From the NCBI GenBank assembly GCA_006503475.1, contig RSEH01000164.1:1-64000 (forward strand): a stretch of 64,000 bases of DNA. Direction: 5' to 3'. Shown in pieces: positions 48,271 through 58,306 of this stretch. Every line of letters begins with the position of its first letter. Within the stretch, counting starts at the first letter, position 1. A program made the translations under genes and the position numbers. The DNA is from Stentor roeselii (taxonomy: Eukaryota > Ciliophora > Heterotrichea > Heterotrichida > Stentoridae). Below the pieces are notes generated by a model. That model saw only the letters and a list, made by a program, of their open reading frames with translations, did no database searches and was not told the DNA's origin.

Positions 48271-51200
48271 ATGTCTAGTCCTGACAATACCCGTGATTCT
48301 TTTTTGCAGTACGGCTGCCTGGTAACTTTAAGCTTCAAACAAAACCATTTCGCTCATTCTGACGGGTTCATTGATGATTCATTGTACTCAACCCATTCAG
48401 ACCACATTCAAGATTTTTCTCAAGCGGTCTTCCGAATTCTTCCTCAATGCGCACATACAACTCAGGATAAGTTAATAAAAGCAAGTATAAAACCTGAACT
48501 TAAACCCGACTCTAACTTTTCTACCTTTTCAGATATTTTCTCTTCAAGCGAAACAGCACTTCGAGATGAACTTAAAGAAAATCTTGAAAACTACGAAAAG
48601 AACAAAGGTGTATGTTTAAAGTTTGGAAGCATTGTTTATTTGCAACATGTCCAAAGTCACAGATTTTTGACAGTTATTCCGAATGAAGTCAGTTCTGCTG
48701 ATAAGGACAGTTTAAAGGTGTGTCTTGCGAACTTTCCCAATGATCAGTCCTACATCAGACTAGAGTCAAGTTACAACTTTCAGAAGGAGGGGGAAGGACT
48801 GATAAGAAAAGTCGATATGGTCATTCTTGAAGTGCTTTTGACGACAAAAACAGTGAGTATCTCAGCAAGTGAAAATAAAACTCTTGTACACTCAGATCTA
48901 ACAGAAACTCGAGAAGTGATCGGATGTCTTGACAGGCGGTCAAAATGGCAGATTAACCTTTATTTCCCAGTGAATCTGGAGGACAGTAAACTCATCAGCT
49001 GCGGGGAGTATATTAAGATGAGTCACTCTGAAGGCAAAGCAATTCTTGTCGGGTCTCAGAAAGGGTCACATGTTTATTTTCATACAAATCTTGATAATAA
49101 CAACGGAATCTGGGAAGTTGAAAGTGAAGATTTCACTACTGGAGGTTTTGTATTTTCAGAGAAAACTTATAGAATCAAACATCTTTCTAGTAGTCTTTAT
49201 TTGACTCTTGAGGTTAGCAAGTCTGGGGATTTTTTTGGAAGACTTGCAGAAAAAAATGATGAAAATAGCCTCTGGCGTTTCGAGCAGGTCCATAGCAAAA
49301 AGGTGAACTCGAAGATATACAGCGAGCAGTTCTACAGCCTTGTGAATGACAGATTAAATGTTAAAGTCCAAGCTTTAGAAAATATTGAAGTCAGCAATGT
49401 GATCATGCTCGGGTTTAAAGATGACTCAAGTGAAAGTTCTTATTTGAAAATTTTTAGAGTTGATTCGAATACTTTGTGGGAAGCACAGTTTACTAAAGGA
49501 TGCATTCCTCTTCTTAGCTCTTTGAATCATTTTATTTCGATATTCAGGAAGAATAAGAACCAGTTCGACTTTGCTAAGGTCAAGAAATTCAAAAGGAAAA
49601 TGGACATCACTGAGAAGTGCTTGAAAGATGTGAATGATTTCATTGAGAATAAAATGCAGAATAGGATCAGTGTTGGAAAACATTATGGAATTATTGATAA
49701 GGCAAGGCAGATGTCTATCAGGGAATTAGGTATTTTGGATATTTTAACTGAAGTACTTCAAAATACTTTCGTTGATGAGTTTTCTCTTGATAAACTTCAG
49801 GCGTTAACAAGCAGTGGTGATAGTTCTTCGAATAGAGAAGTAGAAAACAATGAGCAGGGAGATTCTTTCAAGGACTTTCAGATTAGTTTGTTTTTAATGC
49901 TGAAAAATATGACAAATTGCATTTATCTGGTCATTTCAGCTGCTTGTGTCGATAACTTGGAGAACCAAACTTATGTCTTTAAGTTCTTTAAAACCTTTCA
50001 AAAACATGCAGGGTACCATTTAGGAGCAACTAGATGTCTCACTGTTCTTCTCTCGAACAATGAAAATTTACTTTATAGACTTCATCGAAGTTTCAGTTTG
50101 AATCAATCGGAGAAGAACACGACAGTCATTGACTTTTATATTTCTTTGTTGAAGGTAACAGCTTTTTAGAAGTTTCATAAAGAACGAAAACCTCAGCTGG
50201 TTGAATTTTTAAGAGTTGTCTGTGAGTGTAATGAAATTGGAATTGCAGCTAGTCAAGAAAAAGTTCATGAAAATATGTTTTATATACCTGATTCTTATGA
50301 TAAGATTATTATTCCTACGAGTATTGATCCTGATAAAAAGACACTTAAGGTTTTATTACAACATGAGACAGGGGTTGGCGAAGCTTATTATGATTTCAAT
50401 AGTCTTTTTGAAGACGGTCAATTAAAAGATCACAAATCCGAACTAAACTACTTCTCTAAAACAATCGGCGTATTCTCATCACTATGCAAAGGCCGAAACT
50501 ACATCTGCAAGACCAGTATCAGCAACTGGTTCCCTCTCGAGCTGCTAATAACAAGTATCTGGAACAAAGAGCTAACTCTAGAAATCCGTGCGAATTTCTT
50601 AGAACTTTTGATATCAATGCACATCGATTTCATGCCAAGGTACTTTATCCAGAAGCCTGACCTTATCAGAACCCTCGAAATGCAAGGAGACTCGATATAT
50701 ATATCAAACTTCAGAGCAAGGCACAAGTTCAACGACAACGAGTCAGGATTCGAAATGCTCAGAAAGCTAAAAACCGATATCTGTGATCGAAGATACTCAA
50801 TCAGCAGCAATGCTTCAAAGAGAAACACGAGCAGGTCAGGGGAATTTATTTTGATAACAAATGATGAGATGGTCATGTTTGAACTCAAATGTGCTTTAAT
50901 AGAGCAGGTAAACAACGGTGAAGAGAGAAAGTTTGACGAATTTTATCTTCAGCTGCTTAAACTTTCACGTCTTTTCATACAGTTTGAAGTGATTACCATG
51001 GAAGTTAGTAGTTTAGGGGAAAGAAAGTGTTTTCTTTATAAAAGTGAAAATTTCAAAAATGATCTTATTGATATTTATAGACTTTTAAGAGGTATTCAAA
51101 CAATGTTTTTTGGGAATCAAATTGAAAAGATCTCTGGGAAGACTTTAGTTATGAAAAATCAAACACTTATCACGGAAAAAAGCCAAGCGACTGTCAGGAA

Positions 51201-54200
51201 GTCGAATCAAAAACTTCAGTTTGATATCTCAGAAGAGCCTTTTGCGAATTACTTGGAAGGTATTCAAAACTACCTTCAATACAAGGCACATATGAATGTA
51301 AAGTCAGAAGACGGAAATTCAGTTGAAATCAGGTGCAAATTGGAATACTGTAAAATAATCAACCTGCTTATCAACATGCGACAAGAGACAGTTTTAACAA
51401 ATCTTATAGAATCTAAGAATCAATTAAGCACTGATGATGAAATAGTGAGCTGGATGAATGCCAACATCAAAATCCCTAAAAAAAATGATAAAAACGACAG
51501 ACAAAGACAAGCAAGTAATAAAAATGGACCTATTTTTGACCCTTTTTCGAATTTATATGAGGACTCGGGAAGGGACTGGATTGAAGACTTGCTGAGAATG
51601 TTCAACTCGACAATAAACTATAAACTTAAAAGCGAGATCATTGGAATCATTTTAAGAATCTTCAGCCAAACACGAGATTTCATAAAAAACATAAAAAAAC
51701 TAAAAATAATGGAATCCCCGAATGACTCTGACCTGGTCCTTTGGTGCAAAGTCAGCATTTTAAACTTCAAAATCTTATCAGAGCAAAGTGAAATCATTTG
51801 TAAATACTGGATACAGAATTCAAGTATTTCAGCTAGAAACCTTGAAAAACTAGGAAATTTAATGGAACTTTTGGATAATTTCATCATGGTTATGAGAGAA
51901 GACTGCGAGTTAAAAGAGGGAGAATTGATCAGTTACAAAAATAAGATTCAACCTGCCAGGCAGATTATGTTGAAAAACTTGAAGTTCCATGTGTATGTAA
52001 CGAATATCATTAAGGACTGCATGTATATCCTTGAAGATATCTTTGATTATCAGAAAACTTTAAAAGAAAAAAAGGCAAAATCTCTTCTAGTTGATTTATT
52101 TAAGAAGTGTTATAAATGTCTACAGAAGTTTACATATGCCAACCCTGCCAATCAGCGGACTTTGTTTCCTTATCTCAATGTTTTCACTTCATATTTGAGG
52201 ATTCAACTAGGACAAATCGACTTACTTTGTGATATGTTCAGGGATAATGCTGATCTTTGCACTTTGCTCACTGAGAATACTTTACAACTGTTTATAAATT
52301 TAATTTTATCTGAAGGTAGACAAGGCGATTTCCTGAACTTCTTTAAAGTCGTCACAAAGGTCAAAGGTGTCGGAATCCAGCATATTCAGAGAATAATTCT
52401 GATGCTTCTTACCAATTCAGAACAAGAGAACCACCTTTGTTACAAAGGAAAAGATGGAAAATTCGAGTTTTCACAGAACCTTAACTATAACTCTACAAAC
52501 CCGTCATATATCGACCAACCAAATATTTATCACGCTAAACTCATCAGTGTACTCACGAAATGTGGAACTTCAGAAACAACTTTTTACTTCAACGCGAAAT
52601 GTCAAAAAATCATCCCCTTGTCAAACCTCATCGAAACCCTTTCAAAGCCTTTAGATTCAAGTGTCGAGGTTAAACTTCTTGATTTCTTAATTCAAATTTA
52701 CTTGAAATCGAATTCTAAAAGTGAAGAAAGTGAAATTTATTCTTTAAACCTCAGCAGAATTTTAGTTCTTAAAACTAATCAATTAAATCAAGCCTTGAAA
52801 AAAACAATCAGTCTTAAGTGTCTTAAAAAGTGGGTGGAAATTTTATTTCTTTATAAAAATAACAAGGTACTTAAAAAGGGTGACTATCATTCACAGAATA
52901 CTCTCACTGCCGATACCATTTCCTATCTCACTGCTCTTATCAACTACTTGAATCGTGAAAAAATCTTGAAAATTTCACATGAATTTCATCATCATTTAAA
53001 TGAACTTTGCACCCACTTTAACATCCAAAAACCTGAAAATATTGAAGTTGAAGAAGTATCTGAAGAGCCTTTAGTTTCCAGTTCTCAGGAAAGTACAGAG
53101 TGGGAAAAATTTCTGGAGAGATTGTTGAAAATTGATATGAAAAAGAAAATTAAAGAGGAAAGAAGAGAGTTTTTGAAGGCTATTCAACTTTGGACTGGCA
53201 CTGAGGGTGAGGGAGAAGGTGAAAATAAACAACTTATTGAAAGTTTTATTGAATTTTTGAGCAAAGCTAAGGTTTTGAAACCACCGATTCCAGTTCTTTA
53301 TCAGGTCATTAAGTTCCTATCTGAGTATATCTCTGAAAGTGATAAAAAGAAGAATAATCAGGATGGCTCTGAAATTGATACAAAAAAGGCGAATCAGGAT
53401 CATTTTAGAACATGCAGAATCATCCAGATTGTACTTGACTTGATGTGTGATAAAGAAGTTGATAGAAGGATTTTTTCAGTTCTTGTGAAATTTTGTGTGG
53501 CTTTATTGGATGGGGGAAATAATGACATGCAGCATGATTTTTACAGTTATTTTTCAATTTTCGCCTCGTCTGAGCATTTCTTTTCAGCTTTGCATTCAAT
53601 AATTGTTGATCATATTTCATTATTTACTTTACACAAGGAGATAAGGACATTGAATTATAAACTGAAAAAATCAAACAAACTTGTCAATGAAATAATAAAA
53701 CTTCTCCAGCTGTTCTGTGAAAATCATTTTGAACTACTTCAGAATTATATCAGAGTACAGGATAAGTCTCATAATAATCATGATTTGGTTGTTACTGTTA
53801 TAAGTCTTCTTCAAGAATTGATGAGAATGAAGAGGTATGATGACTTTTTAATTATGAGCCACTGCTTTGAGATGTTGACTGAATGCATACAGGGACCCTG
53901 TAGAAATAACCAAAAAGCGATAATTGAGAGCAAGTTTTTAGATATTGCAAGTGATCTTCTTTCGATTGATGAGAAATCAGAGAAACTTTATCCTTATGCT
54001 ACAATCAAAGACTCAAGTAAAGAAAATGAACCAATAAAATCCCCAGTCCAGCCAATCGAATTTCCAAAATCATTAAAATCCCCAGCTAAACAACCCGAGT
54101 CAATAAAACTCTTAGAATTATCAATGATCTCTCGACTAAAGTACAAATGCATGATAACCCTAATAGCCCTTCTAGAAGGTCAAACCGACAATTACATTCT

Positions 54201-56055
54201 AGTCAGAATGGCCAGAACATTCAACCTCCAAATTTTCCGTCAAAATCTGATAACCACTTACACATCTCATTCAGAAAACTTAAAATATAAAAAAGAGCTT
54301 TTCTACGATTTCACCAAAAAAAAGAACTCAGACCCCGGAAACGGAAAACTTTTAATTGAAGTCGGATTTTTTATCTACTTTTTACTGAAATATTTCTTCA
54401 ACATCAAAGACAAAGAAGTCGATAAACTTCTAGAAAATGACATTCCAGAATTTGTAGAACTTAGTGAAAAATTAAAAGAAGAATATTCAAAACCTCAGAC
54501 TACTACCAAGGTAAAATTAATGGACTTCGACCTGGAATCTGAAGGAAAAGATGTTTGCTTGATGAAAGCTTTGAAATTTTTCGAGGACAATACCGCGAAT
54601 GTCGAGGTAGTTTTTCAAGAAGTTCTTTGTGTTGCTTATTTCTGGTTACCTCCTGTTTGTCATCATTTGACTTATGAAACAATTCAAGACTTTCATAACC
54701 GGGTTGATAGGTCATCGGATAAGAAGAAAGTCGAGTATTTGGTGAGTCAAGCTGGGGAAATCATTGAGGACATGAGATATGAAGAGAAACTCAGCAATGC
54801 TTATGGATATAAACTGATAGGACAACATGTGAGAAAAGTCAAGTTTGTCGCCTTTTTGCTTAGCATTGTACTGAACATGTTGATTCTTTTGTCTTATAAC
54901 AGCTTTCAGGGAGACAGGTTCAATAAACCTTCACTCGGCATGTATGAATCAAACGACAGTGAAGAATTAAATAATGTGGAGACTGAAAATTTGATTCTCG
55001 GTCTTGGAGTCATTCAAGCGATTTTATCTGGACTTATTTTTTTCTTCTTTATCATCAAAACAGCACCTATGTTAGTCCTGCGACTTTGGAAGCAACAAGA
55101 GCAGAAAGACTCAGAAAGCCAGGCAGTTGACTCATCTTCAAAGTTCCACAAAATCATTCAGACGATTCTTTACACTTTGCTTAACTTTGACGTGGTTTAC
55201 CATTTTTTTTACTTCAGTTTTTCAATCCTTGCAATAACCCTTCACCCTTTTTACTACTCCGCACATCTACTTGACATTATGTATCGTTTTCCAAGTCTTC
55301 AAGGAGTGGTTAAATCAGTTGTAGATCCTTGGCGTCAGCTTTTACTAACTCTCGTATTTATCATAGTCATTGTTTATCTTTTTAGTGTCTGGGCTTATTT
55401 TCGACTACAAGATGATTTTATTTCTTTTGATTATCCGGAATATAAGGAACTCTGCAGTTCTTTGTTTTTTTGCTTTATTAATGTTTTTGATAAAGGAATA
55501 AAAAATTATGGAGGGGTCGGACTTTGGCTTGATTATATGAGCGCGCCTGTGCCAGGGACTGTTGATAAGGAAAGGTTTATTTTTGATAATATTTTCGTGG
55601 TTATTATTTGGTTTATTATGCTGAATATCGTTCAAGGCATCATTTATGTCACTTTTGCGAATATCAGGGAGCAGGATAAGAAAAATGAAGATGATTTGAA
55701 TAATAAATGTTTTATTTGTGGGAAGGAAAGGGAAATCGTTGAGAGAATCACTGAACAAACCTTTGCTTATCATCGGCTGATGGAGCATAATGAATGGAAC
55801 TATATACATTTCATTGCTTATTTAACTTTTAAAGAACCTACTGAGCACTCTGGCATTGAATCTCATGTTAACGCTTTGATTAAAAGCAAAAAAATCGACT
55901 GGATTCCACAACAACAGTGCCTCAGTTTCTCGGAGAAGGAAAAAAAAGAAGAAAATTTGGTGCAACTTCAAATCAATTATGCACAAGAAATGCTTTCAAA
56001 GTACCAGAGGGTGCTAAAGAGGATAAGAAAATCACTGGAAGGACAGAATAAATAG
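48271..56055 (+). CDS. ITPR: Inositol 1,4,5-trisphosphate receptor Ca2+ channel
   Basis: Exons 48271-50154 and 50170-56055 give about 2589 residues, close to animal IP3 receptors. The N-terminal ligand-binding beta-trefoil/MIR region (GEYIKMSHSEGKAILVG near 240) is followed by RIH-type helical repeats in the central part. The last 450 residues have about six membrane helices, a pore loop with YGGVG, and a final zinc-finger-like linker (CFICG...H...H) that is characteristic of the family. It releases Ca2+ from internal stores upon binding IP3. The usual GGGVGD filter is YGGVGL here. One intron joins the two halves; retention would stop after 632 codons. Confidence 0.95.
50155..50169 (+). other. 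15-base intron in the IP3 receptor
   Basis: Sequence GTAACAGCTTTTTAG. Position 10 is T, the only exception among the ten introns. Retention ends in TAG. Confidence 0.85.
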
Positions 56056-56091
56056 ATAGTTAATATTAGATTGCATAACTAACAACTTATT

Positions 56092-57180
56092 TTATTTTCT
56101 ATCTGGAACTTTGCATTTATGCCAAAAACTATCTTTTTTCAGGCAATTTCTACAGACTTTGTATTCTTTACAACAAATTCGAATTAGATTTTTTTTGCCG
56201 GCTTCTTGCCACATTGCTAGATTATTGCATTCCAAACAAAATTTTTGATTTTTTAAGATACATTCTTTGCACATGTAGTTTAACTTCTGAACAGAGAAAT
56301 CATTCATACATTCAATGCAGCAGGAATGTTCACAGAATAATTTAAAGCAATTTTTTTGTTTAGAACAAAAAGAGCAATTATCATAAAAATTGTTGTTATC
56401 CCTTTTTGTGTTCAAGATACAACTGAAGCATATTAGATTTTTACTTATACAACTAGTGCATCCATAATGTGCGCATTTCATTATCTCATTTTTTTCATGT
56501 TCTCCACAATTCTTACAGTAAAATTCATAAATTCTTTTAAAATGAGTTTCTTCACATTCATTACACAGTTTTTTATTTCTAATCTTTTTCAGATTTTCTT
56601 TCTTATGATTGCAAAAATCGCATTTTTCTAAAATTTTAACACCTTGTTTAGACCTGAAATTTTGACTATATGAATGGGTCAAGCACTCGCTACAAGGGGC
56701 ATCAAGGCATTCAACACAAAAATAATGTTTGCAATTCCCTTTAAAAGTTTCTCCAATAACTGAACATCTATCACAAACAGCTTCATTTTCTCGATTTTCT
56801 AGTTGTTTTGGTCTTTGAAGCGATATACTCCCTGAACCATTTTTCTTTTTACTTTCTTCTAATTGGCATCTTTTGCATTTTTTTGAAGAGTCGGGGATAC
56901 AATTAGGACAGCATTGAGTTGAACATGATTTACAGTGACTAGAACAAGACTCACAAATAGCCAGTCCACATCGGCATCTGTTTGATACTTTCCTAGTCTT
57001 ACAATTGTTGCAAATGAAGAAGTCTTCGAAGATAAAAACTTCTGATTTACAGAAAATGCAGGAAATTTCAGGGGCTTCGCCTGTGGCATGGTCAAGGCAG
57101 ACTTTGTGAAATCCGGAAAAGTTTATGTCGAAAATCCCCGGCTTTTCACATACAAGACACTTAGATTCACAGGAAGACAT
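56092..57180 (-). CDS. Cys-rich multi-zinc-cluster protein, 362 residues
   Basis: About 50 cysteines, mostly as CxxC pairs with interspersed His, arranged in successive zinc-binding modules from residue 8 to the end (for example CLVC, CIFC, CNNC, CRCG, CESC, CKSC, CNCIP, CERC, HYFC, CDFC, CKNC and later clusters). Some modules resemble RING or B-box halves, but none can be named confidently. Such proteins are often ubiquitin-pathway or scaffold factors. The gene is convergent with the IP3-receptor gene. Confidence 0.6.
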   Translation of the reverse strand: MSSCESKCLVCEKPGIFDINFSGFHKVCLDHATGEAPEISCIFCKSEVFIFEDFFICNNCKTRKVSNRCRCGLAICESCSSHCKSCSTQCCPNCIPDSSKKCKRCQLEESKKKNGSGSISLQRPKQLENRENEAVCDRCSVIGETFKGNCKHYFCVECLDAPCSECLTHSYSQNFRSKQGVKILEKCDFCNHKKENLKKIRNKKLCNECEETHFKRIYEFYCKNCGEHEKNEIMKCAHYGCTSCISKNLICFSCILNTKRDNNNFYDNCSFCSKQKNCFKLFCEHSCCIECMNDFSVQKLNYMCKECILKNQKFCLECNNLAMWQEAGKKNLIRICCKEYKVCRNCLKKDSFWHKCKVPDRK

Positions 57181-57507
57181 AATTATAAAACTTTATAGTT
57201 CTTAAGCTCTTGAAATAACTAGAGCTGAAAAAATTTCTATAAAATAACAGGCATATGGAATTATTAGTTATTTTTCCATTACTTTACCAAATATAACTAA
57301 TTAGTCCAATCAAAAATGCATAGAAAAAACTTAATTATCCTACATTTTGACCCCAGAGACCTTTCAAAATCTAAAAATTTTTGAACCTTTTCCAGATCTT
57401 GCAAGTGCCGACCAGTCTTTTAAACCAAATCCAATTTTTTCCAAAAAAAATTAAAATTAATCCTACAAATTTCTTCCTAAAGTACTTAAAATTATCCAAA
57501 AGGCCAT
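57181..57507. other. Intergenic region of about 330 bases
   Basis: AT-rich with no recognised gene or repeat. Confidence 0.45.
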
Positions 57508-57771
57508 CTAAAAAAGGAGTCTCCGATAAATCCAATGATAATCCCCAGTAACTGTTATAAATTCAAATATATTAACCATTTTTCCTACAAATATTTCCTC
57601 AATCAGGCCGACCTGCTTTTTTTTCCCAGCTGAATCAATTCGAATGATGTTGAACAAACCGAAAATCCACAAAAAAAACTTGAAACAATAAAGATCCAAA
57701 AAAAAATCATGAAGAGTCTTCGAGTCAGGTCTAGAAATTCGGAAGTAGTTATCAACAGATGTTTTTTCCAT
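57508..57771 (-). CDS. Small protein with a hydrophobic segment, 87 residues
   Basis: Not recognised. A hydrophobic stretch at about residues 24-47 could cross a membrane, after a polar start and before a mixed C-terminal part. The start lies 30 bases from the divergent gene at 57802. The short length and lack of a family leave the call tentative. Confidence 0.4.
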   Translation of the reverse strand: MEKTSVDNYFRISRPDSKTLHDFFLDLYCFKFFLWIFGLFNIIRIDSAGKKKQVGLIEEIFVGKMVNIFEFITVTGDYHWIYRRLLF

Positions 57772-57801
57772 TATAACCTCCGAGTTTGAACATAAAACAA
57801 T

Positions 57802-58275
57802 ATGAATGATTTACAACCAAGTCCAAAGTTCTCAAGTTTGTTTCAAAGAAAAGTTGAAGGTCTTCCATCAAGTGTCAGATCGAACAAAATATTAGACGAT
57901 TTCGTGATTCCAGCTGCTTGTTTTCAACTATCTCATTCAAATTTATTTGCAAGGAAGAAGATTCGAGTCAATCTTCGCATTTTTGTAATGGTTGTCCTTG
58001 AATTGGCTTTAAGGGAATCTCCATTCCAGGGGGTTTTAAGGGTCAGAGAGTACTTTTTAATGGATGGCAACATGAAATTTATCGACATCTTGGCTGAAAG
58101 AGTCAGATTGAATTCTGCTAATGATCAGTTCAAACTTTTTCAGATCACTGCGAGACCTAGAATAGCTAGTTCTGGGTATTTGGTCTGGGAAGACCTGGCT
58201 TCTTATCTTCAGTTCCACTTTTTGATCGACTTGGAAGTACTGGGAAGTTGGACTGAAGAACTGGATTTTATATGA
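57802..58275 (+). CDS. Unrecognised protein, 157 residues, globular-looking
   Basis: Not recognised. Mixed hydrophobic and charged composition suggests a folded domain, with helical stretches at about 45-70 and 95-115 and aromatic-rich beta-like sections towards the end. No Cys/His cluster, signal peptide or membrane segment is seen. The stop is TGA. Divergent from the small gene at 57508-57771 and convergent with the PKG-like gene, with stops about 30 bases apart. Confidence 0.5.
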   Translation: MNDLQPSPKFSSLFQRKVEGLPSSVRSNKILDDFVIPAACFQLSHSNLFARKKIRVNLRIFVMVVLELALRESPFQGVLRVREYFLMDGNMKFIDILAERVRLNSANDQFKLFQITARPRIASSGYLVWEDLASYLQFHFLIDLEVLGSWTEELDFI

Positions 58276-58306
58276 TTTGTAGATTTACTAGAAGATTAAT
58301 TTAAAA

